A stretch of DNA of 64,000 nt. Source: Mayfieldus sp963740555 (GTDB taxonomy: Bacteria > Actinomycetota > Thermoleophilia > Solirubrobacterales > 70-9). Positions 1 to 7,890 of the stretch are shown here, in pieces (the first letter of the stretch is position 1; each line of letters begins with the position of its first letter). The stretch spans positions 1 to 64,000 of the forward strand of contig CAVUES010000015.1 in the NCBI GenBank assembly GCA_963740555.1, in the 5' to 3' direction. The notes under the pieces were generated by a model. The model made no database searches, had not been told where the DNA came from, and saw only the letters and a list, made by a program, of their open reading frames with translations. The translations under genes were made by a program, and so were the position numbers.

Positions 1-146
1 GCATAAAACGGGCATAGAAGTGAAATCAACCCCAGCCAACTCGGATCAACTCAGATCAACCCAAATAAGCACGGATCAACTCAGATCAAGCGGAACCACA
101 GATTTGTGGTCCAGGTGGTCGCCGGTTCGAGTCCGGTCGCTCACCC
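1..146 (+). repeat. Att-like direct repeat A with tRNA-His 3' half
   Basis: This 146-bp stretch aligns without gaps to 10039-10184. Bases 99-146 are identical in both and read as the 3' half of tRNA-His: anticodon loop TTGTGGT, 3' anticodon stem, a T arm around TTCGAGT and the acceptor strand CGCTCAC followed by C. Bases 1-98 contain repeated ATCAACTCAGATCAA-type words that look like integrase arm-binding sites. The 5' half of the tRNA is absent here, so this is an attachment-site remnant and not a functional tRNA. Confidence 0.65.
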
Positions 147-168
147 CTCACGACGACCCGAAAATTAG

Positions 169-209
169 GGCTGACTTCGCGCTCGGCTCCCTGTACGTTG
201 ACGGTGCAG
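169..209 (+). promoter_or_regulatory. Putative promoter, copy 1, leaderless start
   Basis: GGCTGACTT (169-177) and TGTACGTT (192-199) are separated by 14 bases, and the ATG follows 10 bases later with no Shine-Dalgarno sequence. The same two words with the same 14-base gap occur at 1455-1485 before the third paralogue. This suggests a shared promoter type and a leaderless mRNA. The sigma factor is unknown. Confidence 0.4.
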
Positions 210-755
210 ATGGCGCTGACCCACCGCCGAGGGAGGAGGGGAAGGTTCACACCACCGACATTGGTGGCGGGAGTCTGCCTAGCGGTGGCGCTTCCGTGCG
301 GGTGCGGTGGCGCCTCGAGCACCCAGGTGGTGAGACCGGGGTGCCACACGTACTGCCGGCAGGGAGCCCGAGCCGTGGCGGGGGCATCCGAGCAGGGCAG
401 GCTGGCGCTGGGCATCCAGACTGCCGTCCCGGTGGCGCTGGGTGGCGGGTCGCTTCCGGTCGAAGTGCGCTGCAAGTTTCCCCGCGGTTGCCGCGGCGAC
501 GTGCAGGTGCAAGTGGCCAATCCCGGGGGCGGGTGGATCTCGGTCGGGCGCGGTGCGATGACGATCGCGTTCGGAAAGACGCGGGCGGTGCCCGTCACCC
601 TCTTGCCTGCAGCGCGCCATACACTCGCTGACGGCGGCCCGATCGCCATGGAAGCGGTAGCCGACACGCTGGACAGCGTCCTCGAGAATCCGCAGGACCT
701 CGACACCTGGCAGTCGTCCGTTTACCGGCTGATCGTTGTAGCCCCCGCCGCATGA
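210..755 (+). CDS. Small secreted/lipoprotein-like protein, paralogue 1
   Basis: No known family is recognised. The 181-residue product begins with a basic stretch, then a hydrophobic segment ending in a Cys-Gly-Cys-Gly-Gly cluster that may be a lipoprotein signal, although the lipobox is imperfect. The mature part has a CxxxC motif (CHTYC) and a beta-rich region with LGGGSLPVEVRC and CRGDVQVQV. Equivalent blocks recur in the next two genes, so the three form a tandem family. ATG 210 is preferred over TTG 198 because it sits at the same distance from the promoter words as the ATG of the third paralogue. It overlaps the next gene by 4 bp (ATGA), implying co-translation. Probable cell-surface location; function unknown. 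Confidence 0.6.
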   Translation: MALTHRRGRRGRFTPPTLVAGVCLAVALPCGCGGASSTQVVRPGCHTYCRQGARAVAGASEQGRLALGIQTAVPVALGGGSLPVEVRCKFPRGCRGDVQVQVANPGGGWISVGRGAMTIAFGKTRAVPVTLLPAARHTLADGGPIAMEAVADTLDSVLENPQDLDTWQSSVYRLIVVAPAA

Positions 756-1399
756 CCGGGGCCAGGACAACTTCGCCGCCGCTGAGTCCGCGCCGGTGGC
801 GGGTGGGTGCTGGAGCGACGCTGCTCATCGCGGTGGTGCTGGTGGCGCCGGCTGGCTGCGGCGGGGGGTCGAGCGGGGCCGGCGCAAGCACGGACACCAC
901 CGAGGCAAGCGGCGCGGTTGCGGCTGCCGGGTCCAGCCAGGCGCCTCGGCCCACCCGTCCCGGCTGCGGGCAGAGCTGCGGGCAGCTGGGCGCGCAGGGC
1001 ATCGACGTGACGTCAGCGCAGAAGCCGGCGGTGAGCGTCGACACGACCGACCCCGTCGCCCCGCTGGGCGGGAGCGCGATACCGGTGACGGTCACCTGCA
1101 GGTTCTCGCAACGCTGCCGCGGCTACGTCGACCTACGCGCGGGCGACGCCGAGAGCGGGGGACGCTGGCTGGGCGGCACTGAGTTGGATCTTGCCGCCGG
1201 CGAGGACGAGACCGTCGCCGTGCCCCTCGCCGCTTCGGCCCGCCGGCGCCTCGCCAAGGCAGGTGCGATCGGCATCGATGCCGAGGCGGTAGTGGAGAGC
1301 TTGAGCCCGACTCAGTACGCCGAGTGGGTCCCGAGCAGCCATGCGGCGCTCGTCATTGCGGCGCCGCACTCGCAATTGGCCGAGTCAGATCGACGCTAG
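752..1399 (+). CDS. Small lipoprotein-like protein, paralogue 2
   Basis: The 215-residue product has an N-terminal basic/hydrophobic signal ending near VAPAGCGGGSS, consistent with a lipoprotein signal peptide with a weak lipobox. Next come a Ser/Thr/Ala linker, the motif GCGQSCGQL (CxxxC) and the shared block LGGSAIPVTVTC then RCRGYVDL. The resemblance to the flanking paralogues is clear in the order GG-x-IPVTVTC, CRGxV, LDLAAG and VPLAASARRRLAKAG. The start overlaps the upstream stop. The fold is probably a beta sandwich on the outer face of the membrane; partner and function are unknown. Confidence 0.6.
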   Translation: MTGARTTSPPLSPRRWRVGAGATLLIAVVLVAPAGCGGGSSGAGASTDTTEASGAVAAAGSSQAPRPTRPGCGQSCGQLGAQGIDVTSAQKPAVSVDTTDPVAPLGGSAIPVTVTCRFSQRCRGYVDLRAGDAESGGRWLGGTELDLAAGEDETVAVPLAASARRRLAKAGAIGIDAEAVVESLSPTQYAEWVPSSHAALVIAAPHSQLAESDRR

Positions 1400-1454
1400 C
1401 GGGCTTCGTCGCGGGATGGCCGGGCATGCAGGCAGCCGGAGACCCGAAAAATGG

Positions 1455-1494
1455 GGCTGACTTTGCACCGAGCGACTTGTACGTTTAAGGCACG
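1455..1494 (+). promoter_or_regulatory. Putative promoter, copy 2, leaderless start
   Basis: GGCTGACTT (1455-1463), 14 bases, TGTACGTT (1478-1485), then ATG at 1495 after 9 bases. The copy at 169-199 has the same words and spacing, and the match extends upstream into a shared GACCCGAAAA block. Duplication of promoter plus gene is the simplest explanation. Confidence 0.4.
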
Positions 1495-2166
1495 ATGCGG
1501 CTGGTAGCGTTGCCTGCACTGGCTTGGTCGACGGTCGCACTGTGCTCCTGCGGTGCAAGCGCCGGCACCTCGACCCACCCCGAGAGAGCCCACTCCTCAG
1601 GCGGGCAGGGCGCAGCCGTCGGCGTGATGGGCGGCGGATGCGGGGCGGGGTGCCCGCAGCTGGGCGTCTCGCAAGGGATCGAGCCCGACGTGGAGCGGCT
1701 CGGATGCCATCGCTACTGCTCGCAGGCGAGCGAGGACGGCAGCGACGGGCACTCGGGCAGGCCGATGGCGAGGGTCAAGATCGTCGGGCCGGTGACGCTT
1801 GTCCACGGCGCCCTGCCGATCACGCTCACGTGTGCGTACGCCAGGCCCTGCGAGGGGGCGCTGCTGGTCGGCTTCCGCGATCGGGGTGGCGGCGCCACGG
1901 CGGGCCGAGGCGATCTCGACCTCGGCGCCGACATCTCGGGGACGGTGGGCATTCCCCTCTCGCCGGGCGCGCTGCAAAGGCTCAGCTCTGCCGGTAAGAC
2001 CGAGATGGTCGTCGTCGCCGACGTCCGCCCGAGCCTGAAGGGGCGGCCTGTCCGGCGAGGCGGCTGGGACCCCTGGACGGTCGCCGAGCTGAGCGTGTCG
2101 GGCCCCAGCGTCTACGACCAGCTGAAGAAGCGGTCGTCGGGGTCGGCCGCGCCGGTGAGCCCCTAG
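1495..2166 (+). CDS. Small lipoprotein-like protein, paralogue 3
   Basis: The 223-residue product starts with a short signal (MRLVALPALAWSTVALCSC), with LCSC serving as a possible lipobox. It carries two CxxxC motifs (CGAGC, CHRYC), then LVHGALPITLTC and CEGALLVGF, aligned with the equivalent blocks in the two upstream genes. It has its own copy of the promoter sequence. The stop is 2 bp before the CHASE2-TIR gene, so the two are probably transcribed together. This links the surface lipoproteins to the sensor protein, but no function can be assigned. Confidence 0.6.
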   Translation: MRLVALPALAWSTVALCSCGASAGTSTHPERAHSSGGQGAAVGVMGGGCGAGCPQLGVSQGIEPDVERLGCHRYCSQASEDGSDGHSGRPMARVKIVGPVTLVHGALPITLTCAYARPCEGALLVGFRDRGGGATAGRGDLDLGADISGTVGIPLSPGALQRLSSAGKTEMVVVADVRPSLKGRPVRRGGWDPWTVAELSVSGPSVYDQLKKRSSGSAAPVSP

Positions 2167-2168
2167 CG

Positions 2169-3782
2169 ATGCAGGCCCGGGCCACCATGCTCGCCGCCGC
2201 CGCGCTGGTCGCCGGCCTGATCGGCTTTGCCTCGCACCAGGCAGGTGCGCTGAACGGCCTCGAGCGCAAGACCGTGGACACGCGATTTGCGGTGCGCGGC
2301 TCCCGGTCCCCCGATTCGAGGATCGCCATCGTCGCCCTGGACCAGAGAAGCTACGAGGCGTTCGGCGAGCGCCCGCCGATCTCGCGCACCCACTTCGCGA
2401 ACCTTCTGGACCGCCTCCGCGCGGCCAGGCCGCGCCTGATCGCCGTCGACATCACCTTCAACGGCAAGCAGAACCCTCGCGCAGACGGCGCCTTGCTGCG
2501 GGCGATCGCCCGCGACGGGCCGGTGCTGCTGGGGGCCAACGACAAGGTCAACGGCTGGCGGACAGTTCCGGCCGGGCACCGGCACGCGCGCGGGGGCATC
2601 GTCGCCAGCGTCGGCTTCGGCGACGACCCCGACGGGATCTATCGGCACATGCAGTACGCGCAGGTGATCCTGAAGACGTTCGCGGTGCGAGCGGCGGAGC
2701 TTGTCGAGCGCAGGCCGCTGAGCGAGTCCGATTTCCCCGGTAACCAGGCGTGGATCGACTTCAGCGGGCCGCCCGGCACCTATCGCAGCTACTCGATGTC
2801 GGACGTGATCGACGGGCGCGTGCCCGCAAGGGCGCTGCGCGGCAAGACCGTGCTTGTTGGCGACACCACCCCGGCCGACAAGGACATCTACCCGACGGCC
2901 ATCTCCTCGACGCCGATGCCCGGTGTGGAGATCCATGCAAATGCCCTGGCAACCATCCTCGCCGGTTTTACCCTCCAGTCGACCGGGGCGTTCCTCGCCT
3001 TCCTGCTCATCTTCGGGATCGCTTCGGTCCCGCCGCTGGCCGCGATCCGGCTGCCGGCGGTCTACGTGCTGATCGTCTCGCTCGCCGCTGGCCTGCTCTA
3101 CCTCGTCGGCACCCAGCTCGCCTTCAACTCGGGGCGAATCGTCCCGGTCCTCGATCCGATCCTCGCCCTTGTGCTGGCGGCGGCGGGTGCGATTTCGGTT
3201 GACGTGCTCACCGAGAAGCGGCAGCGCGAGGAGCTTGAGGCGACCCTCGGCCGCCTGCCCCAAGAGCCGTCTGAGTTCTTCATCTCCTATCGGCGCGAGC
3301 AGAGCGCCTGGCCGGCGCGGATCCTGATGACCGAGCTGGCGAAGCGCTTCGGCGAGACGAGCGTGTTCATGGACACCGACTCGATCGGCGCCGGCCAGCA
3401 GTGGCCGCGTCGTATCGAGCAGGCGATCAAGGAGTCAAACGTCGTCTTGGTCCTGATCGGGCCCGGCTGGCTTGAGGCCGAAAAGCCGGACGGCGGCCGC
3501 CGTCTCGACGACCCCGGCGACTGGGTGCGGCTGGAGATCGAGACGGCGCTTGCGGCCGAGGGCGCGGTGGTCGTCCCGGTGCTACTCGACGGCGCGGCGG
3601 TCCCTGCCGAGAGGGAGCTGCCCGAGTCGCTGCGGCCGCTATCGCACCGCAACGCGATCTCGCTTACGGCGGATGCCTGGGGCGCGGAGATCGACGCCCT
3701 GGTCGAATCGGTCAAAAGCGGGCAGATCCAGGAGTTCCTCGCCGGCGAGCGCTCGCGCGCGTCGCGGCCGGCGGCGCAATGA
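2169..3782 (+). CDS. CHASE2 sensor - transmembrane - TIR domain protein
   Basis: The 537-residue protein has an N-terminal TM segment (about 6-24). An extracytoplasmic CHASE2 domain follows (about 30-255), with the typical DTRF, IAIVALDQRSYE, RPRLIAVDITF and KTVLVGDTT segments. Several TM helices lie at about 270-345, and the C-terminal TIR domain spans about 369-510. The TIR opens with FFISYRREQ, has VFMDTDSIGAGQQW and a WVRLE motif (W452, E456). WxxxE is where the catalytic Glu of NADase TIRs lies. CHASE2 normally feeds cyclase or kinase outputs, so a TIR output suggests an envelope-sensing NAD-cleaving enzyme. Upstream lipoproteins and downstream RyR proteins may be partners (inference). 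Confidence 0.8.
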   Translation: MQARATMLAAAALVAGLIGFASHQAGALNGLERKTVDTRFAVRGSRSPDSRIAIVALDQRSYEAFGERPPISRTHFANLLDRLRAARPRLIAVDITFNGKQNPRADGALLRAIARDGPVLLGANDKVNGWRTVPAGHRHARGGIVASVGFGDDPDGIYRHMQYAQVILKTFAVRAAELVERRPLSESDFPGNQAWIDFSGPPGTYRSYSMSDVIDGRVPARALRGKTVLVGDTTPADKDIYPTAISSTPMPGVEIHANALATILAGFTLQSTGAFLAFLLIFGIASVPPLAAIRLPAVYVLIVSLAAGLLYLVGTQLAFNSGRIVPVLDPILALVLAAAGAISVDVLTEKRQREELEATLGRLPQEPSEFFISYRREQSAWPARILMTELAKRFGETSVFMDTDSIGAGQQWPRRIEQAIKESNVVLVLIGPGWLEAEKPDGGRRLDDPGDWVRLEIETALAAEGAVVVPVLLDGAAVPAERELPESLRPLSHRNAISLTADAWGAEIDALVESVKSGQIQEFLAGERSRASRPAAQ

Positions 3783-4042
3783 GTGGCGGACCCGCCAGCC
3801 GCGACTGGACGTGGCTGGAGCGTCTCCGCGTCGCCGTCCACACCCATGTTTTCGGGCGTAGTGGCCGGCAAGAGGCGACTCCTTCTTGAAGCCGGGCAAG
3901 CTCGCAACCACGCAGGAAATCAAGGCTCTGAACAAGCTCACCAACGACAGCGAGGCGCACGGCAGCTGCCCCTGGCTCCTGGACACATCGACTCCCACGC
4001 ACTGCACGGTCTCCATATCCTGAGCCGCTGGGCCGAACCCCA

Positions 4043-4744
4043 ATGGATGCGATGCGCAAGACGCCCTACATCGCCGGCTTGATCGTCGCCCTCGGCGCGG
4101 GAGTGGCGTTCGGCGCCCTGGTGCTCGGCGACGATGACTCGGAGGCCAAGGGGGGCTCGGTCAGGACGGTCCATCACCCGCCGCCGAAGCTCAAGCACCC
4201 GTCGAAGATCGAGTCGGGGAAGGTGCTGGGATTCCAGCTCTCCCAGCCGCTCACCCGGCAGGTGACGATCCAGGGCGGCAGCTACGTCTGGAACGGCAGC
4301 ACCGGCCGCTACGAGCCCAGCGGCGGCTTCAACCGCACCGGCCTCCTCGTGATCGACACCAACGGTGACTTCGGCATCTTCGCCGGCGCCGACGGGGACG
4401 CCTCAGCCGGACAGATCTGGTTCGCGACCAACTCCTACGTCTACCGGCTGATCCAGGGCCCGGCCGCGAGCGTCTGGCTCTCGAAGATCTCGGCCGCCAA
4501 CGTCTCGGAGTCGAACGGAGGGCAGGCGCTGGCGGCGACCGTAAACACGAACGCGCGCACCGTCCAGCTCAACGAGTTCGCTGTCGTCGGGCAATTCGAG
4601 CCCAAGCAGATCCTCTCCGGCACGATGCAGGTGAACCTCTCCAAGACGGGCGCCAGCGGCACCATCGACCTGTATGGCGGCGGCTACATCGAGCCCGGCA
4701 ACGGCTTCCCGGTCAACCTCTACCACGCGACCTTCTCCGGATGA
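4043..4744 (+). CDS. Secreted/membrane-anchored protein of unknown function
   Basis: The 233-residue product starts with MDAMRKT and one hydrophobic segment (about 9-27), which could be an uncleaved anchor or signal. A charged DDDSEAK linker and a Pro/His/Lys-rich stretch follow. The remainder is rich in Gly, Asn, Thr and aromatic residues (SYVWNGSTGRYEPSGGF, NGDFGIFAG), like an extracellular beta fold. No family is recognised. The 260-bp gap upstream carries nothing I can assign. It lies in the island between the TIR protein and the next lipoprotein. Confidence 0.5.
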   Translation: MDAMRKTPYIAGLIVALGAGVAFGALVLGDDDSEAKGGSVRTVHHPPPKLKHPSKIESGKVLGFQLSQPLTRQVTIQGGSYVWNGSTGRYEPSGGFNRTGLLVIDTNGDFGIFAGADGDASAGQIWFATNSYVYRLIQGPAASVWLSKISAANVSESNGGQALAATVNTNARTVQLNEFAVVGQFEPKQILSGTMQVNLSKTGASGTIDLYGGGYIEPGNGFPVNLYHATFSG

Positions 4745-4774
4745 GCTCGGGGTGACGCGTCCGGCCGGGCCGCC

Positions 4775-4804
4775 TTGACCCCCTCGCCCGCTCGCAAATA
4801 CGAT
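4775..4804 (+). promoter_or_regulatory. Putative sigma-70-type promoter, leaderless GTG
   Basis: TTGACC (4775-4780) and TACGAT (4799-4804) are 18 bases apart and resemble -35 and -10 boxes. The GTG start at 4811 lies 6 bases after the -10 box, so transcription would begin at or next to the start codon (leaderless mRNA). Confidence 0.45.
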
Positions 4805-4810
4805 GGCGTC

Positions 4811-5545
4811 GTGCGATCGAAGGTTCTGGCTGCCTTCCTGGCGGCCCTCTTCGTGCTGTGTCTCGTCCCCGGGTGTGGTGGGAGCAGCGATGGCGGCACG
4901 ACCAAGGCCGGCGGCCTAACGAGCCCCCGCAAGTCCGGCTCGACCACGCGCCTCGGCGACGTGGCGCCGAGCGTCGCCGATCTCGCCCAGGGCAGGAAGT
5001 GGACCGGGACCTTCACGATCCGCATGGAGGTCTGGAACTACTGCGGAACGCAGGGCCAGTCGCTGTCGCTCGCCCGCACGGCGACGCGGACCGAGAGCTT
5101 CTCTTTCGCCACCGGGTCGCCTACCGACGACGGCCAGGGCGGAAGGGAGAACAATCCGTTCTCCTTCTCCGGCGGCACCGATCCCGACCGCGGCGGCAGC
5201 GTGGATCTCTCCTTCTTTTCGGCGCTGGTGCTGGCGGTGGACAAGGAGGGGACACGCCGGCTCATGCACCAGTACTGGAACCTGAACTACCAGGACGGCC
5301 ACCTCAACGCGCAGATGGTGGACGACGGCTTGGCGCTCGGCGCGGGGGCGAACGGCCTCTTCGACGATGACGACCTCGTCCCCTGCCAGCCACAGCTGGG
5401 CTCGATCTCGAAGTACTACCCGCTCGCCGACGGGGCCACGATCAGCGCCGATCTCACTTCGTCCCACATGACGCTGGTGCTGGACGGCCACAGCTCCGAC
5501 GAGGCGCGCCGCGTCCACATCGAGGCCACCGCGGACGCGGCCTGA
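4811..5545 (+). CDS. Putative lipoprotein of unknown function
   Basis: The product is 244 residues from GTG 4811. A TTG at 4775 is also in frame but is part of the -35 box. The N-terminus is a signal peptide ending FVLCLVPGCGGSSDGG, a plausible lipoprotein signal with Cys at about residue 23, followed by a Gly/Ser/Thr linker. The globular part contains two further Cys (YCGTQ and PCQP) and acidic Asp/Gly-rich stretches. No family is recognised. Its stop is 1 bp before the TTG start of the RyR-domain gene, so the two are very likely co-transcribed and may work together. Confidence 0.55.
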   Translation: MRSKVLAAFLAALFVLCLVPGCGGSSDGGTTKAGGLTSPRKSGSTTRLGDVAPSVADLAQGRKWTGTFTIRMEVWNYCGTQGQSLSLARTATRTESFSFATGSPTDDGQGGRENNPFSFSGGTDPDRGGSVDLSFFSALVLAVDKEGTRRLMHQYWNLNYQDGHLNAQMVDDGLALGAGANGLFDDDDLVPCQPQLGSISKYYPLADGATISADLTSSHMTLVLDGHSSDEARRVHIEATADAA

Positions 5546-5546
5546 C

Positions 5547-6035
5547 TTGGCTTCCGGGCCGCGTACTGCAAGCGAGAAGATCGAGGTCCTGGCACGGGCG
5601 ATGCACGACGGGTACGTTCGCGAACGGTCCGCTCAGGGCGAGATCCCCCAGCAGAATCCGTCGCTGCGCGCCTGGGATCAGCTGGAGGAGTCGCTGCGGC
5701 AGTCGAACCGCCGTTTCGCCGAGGGCATCGAGGAAAAACTCGCCGCGGCCGGCTGCCGGATCATGCCCACGACAGAGGAGCACGACACCCCGGTGTTCCG
5801 GTTCTCGGCCGAGGAGATCGAGGAGCTGTCGCGGATGGAGCACGAGCGTTGGGTCGCCGATCTCGAGCGTGACGGCTGGCGGCCGGGTCCCGACAAGGAC
5901 CCGGGCCGCAAGACGCACCCGATGCTCGTACCGTGGTCGCGGCTCTCGGAGGCCGAGCGCGAAAAGGACCGCGCCGCGGTGCGCCGGCTGCCCGAGATGC
6001 TCGCCCGAGCCGGACTCAGGATCGAGCGGGCCTGA
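5547..6035 (+). CDS. Soluble RyR-domain protein
   Basis: This 162-residue protein has no signal or TM segment and is essentially one RyR domain (the Pfam RyR repeat named after ryanodine receptors). Diagnostic stretches are ARAMHDGYVRER, AWDQLEESLRQSNRRF, KLAAAGCRI, MEHERWVADLERDGW and HPMLVPWSRLSEAEREKDR. The start is TTG 5547 because the conserved region begins at once and no ATG is available. It overlaps the convergent channel-like gene by 20 bp, and that gene carries a second, related RyR domain. RyR domains are thought to be ligand-binding or protein-interaction modules; the ligand is unknown. Confidence 0.75.
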   Translation: MASGPRTASEKIEVLARAMHDGYVRERSAQGEIPQQNPSLRAWDQLEESLRQSNRRFAEGIEEKLAAAGCRIMPTTEEHDTPVFRFSAEEIEELSRMEHERWVADLERDGWRPGPDKDPGRKTHPMLVPWSRLSEAEREKDRAAVRRLPEMLARAGLRIERA

Positions 6036-7890
6036 GCCGGTCGACAGCGTCCGCGGGGTGTTCCCGGTCCGCCTGAGCGCTTGGGCTGAGCTCGCCCTTG
6101 CGGTACATCTCGTATCCGGCCGCGGCGAACACCTTGGGAAGGTTGCGGACGAAGTCGCGGTCGTAATCGGCGTCGCCGGGGTGGTTTTCCTTCAGCTCCT
6201 GCCAGGGCACGTCGATCAGCGGGTGGATCCTGCGCTGGTCGTCGCGGGCGCTGCCCTGCGTCCATCCCTGCCGCTTGCGCTCCCGGCTCCAGCGCCGATG
6301 CTCCTCCTCGGCCAGCGATTCGACCTCGTCGTCGGCGAGCCGGAGCAGGGGCGAGTCCCAGTCGGTCAGCGGACGGATGCGGCAGCCGAGGCTGCGGAGC
6401 TTGTTGCGCACGTCGCGCGCCTGAGCGCGGTTGGCCTCCTTGAAGCTGTCCTCGAGCTGATCCCAGGCGACCGCAGCGGGCCCCTCCGCTTCCTGGTCCA
6501 GATAGACGGAGTGCAGTCCCCGCGCCAGCGTCTCGTTGAGGCCGTCGGTCACCATCTCGATCGAGCAGGTGCGATCGACGATGCTGAACAGCCGCAGAGA
6601 GCCGCCGCCCGGCTCTCCTTCCAGAAGCTGGACGAAGCCGGCGTTCTCGATCAGCAGCCGCACCACAACGGTGGTCTCGCTGGTCACCGCGCGCGAAGCG
6701 GCGAAACCCAGCTCCAGGCTCTCTGTGTCGGTCGGGGCGCAGACGAAGACGGCGGTCGCCCGCTCCAGCGCCCGCCGGGCTTCGTCCACCCGAGCCCCCG
6801 AGCGCAGGTCGTGCTCGTAGGAACTCAGACGGGCCGCGTGCGAGACGGCCGGGTGGCGGTCGGCCAGCCGGCGCACCCACTCGGCTGACCCCTCGCCGGC
6901 GACCGTTATCGAGAGTGGCTCGGCACCGTCGCCGGCCAAGGTGTGCCATTGGCGGGCCCCGTTGACGATGACGGCGCGGGCCAGGTCGTCGGTGCCGACG
7001 ACCACCAGGTGCGGCGCCGCGCCGTCATCGGAGCGGCGCACCAGCCCACCGTGCTCGGCCAGCAGCAAGCGCGCTGCCCGCTCGGGGACGCTGAACCACT
7101 CCAGCGACAGGGTCTCGTCCGAGGACCCGAGCGAGGCACTGGTCAGGTCCTCGACCAGGTCCATGTCGGTCACGTGGCAGTAGGCATCGAGGCTGTCGGC
7201 GCGGCCGCCGCAGAGCTCGCGGATCCCGCTGGCGACCGCGGCGTTGTCCGCGTCCTCGGGCAGCACCGAGATGAGCGTCTCGGCCCGGTGCGCGCCCGCG
7301 GCGTGCAGGATCTCCGGGTCGGTCGAGTCGCCAATCACGACGATCGCGCCGAGTTCCCGGGCCAGGCTGACGTTCGAGTTCGTCCTGTCGGCCTCGATGG
7401 CGACGATCGAGGTCGGCCAGTTCGAGCCGCGAGGGCGATCGTCGACCAGAACCGAGCGCACGAGCCTCATGCCGCGGCGGCCGAGCCCGCAGACGATCAG
7501 ATGGCCGCTCTTCACCCGGGCGCGGGCGAGATGCCACTGGTCGTTCAACACCGCGACCAGCGCCGTGAAGGTGGCGAAGGCCGCGACGGCGGGCACCATG
7601 AAGCGCGCGATCTGGAGCGTCAGGTGGACGTCAGCGTTCGGGGGCGCGACGTAGTTGAGCGCCAGGAGCGAGAGGGTCGCGTAGGCGGCATCCACGAGTG
7701 ACTCGTTCGCCTGTAGAAAGCCGATCAGGCCGAGCAGCAGAGCGGTGAACGCGAGCAGCGCCAGCAGCCCGAGCTTGTACTGGCGCAGGAACAGGAAGAT
7801 GCGGTTCCGCGCCGTCCCGCCCTGCCTGCCGGATGAGCCCCGGGAAAGGAGCCCGCGGAGCGGGGCGCGGTGAAGCGGGTCCCGGATCAT
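6016..7890 (-). CDS. Two-TM channel-like protein with tandem RCK/TrkA-N regions and RyR domain
   Basis: The 624-residue protein has TM1 at about 39-60, a pore-helix-like segment at about 66-82 and TM2 at about 94-116. A Rossmann RCK/TrkA-N domain follows from 129 (HLIVCGLGRRG), then a second Rossmann-like half (HLVVVGTDD) and a C-terminal RyR domain (about 490-600: AWDQLEDSFKEANRAQ, EEEHRRWSRERKRQGW, HPLIDVPWQEL). The architecture is that of ligand-gated K+ channels, but no TVGYG-type selectivity filter is present (the pore region reads LSLLALNYVAPP), so ion conduction or its selectivity is uncertain. The start overlaps the end of the upstream secreted-protein gene by 4 bp, so they form a two-gene operon. 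Confidence 0.75.
   Translation of the reverse strand: MIRDPLHRAPLRGLLSRGSSGRQGGTARNRIFLFLRQYKLGLLALLAFTALLLGLIGFLQANESLVDAAYATLSLLALNYVAPPNADVHLTLQIARFMVPAVAAFATFTALVAVLNDQWHLARARVKSGHLIVCGLGRRGMRLVRSVLVDDRPRGSNWPTSIVAIEADRTNSNVSLARELGAIVVIGDSTDPEILHAAGAHRAETLISVLPEDADNAAVASGIRELCGGRADSLDAYCHVTDMDLVEDLTSASLGSSDETLSLEWFSVPERAARLLLAEHGGLVRRSDDGAAPHLVVVGTDDLARAVIVNGARQWHTLAGDGAEPLSITVAGEGSAEWVRRLADRHPAVSHAARLSSYEHDLRSGARVDEARRALERATAVFVCAPTDTESLELGFAASRAVTSETTVVVRLLIENAGFVQLLEGEPGGGSLRLFSIVDRTCSIEMVTDGLNETLARGLHSVYLDQEAEGPAAVAWDQLEDSFKEANRAQARDVRNKLRSLGCRIRPLTDWDSPLLRLADDEVESLAEEEHRRWSRERKRQGWTQGSARDDQRRIHPLIDVPWQELKENHPGDADYDRDFVRNLPKVFAAAGYEMYRKGELSPSAQADREHPADAVDRLRPARS

Noticed and set aside
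99..146. Complete tRNA-His gene
   Set aside because: Only the 3' half is present; the acceptor 5' strand and D arm are missing, so it is an attachment-site remnant.
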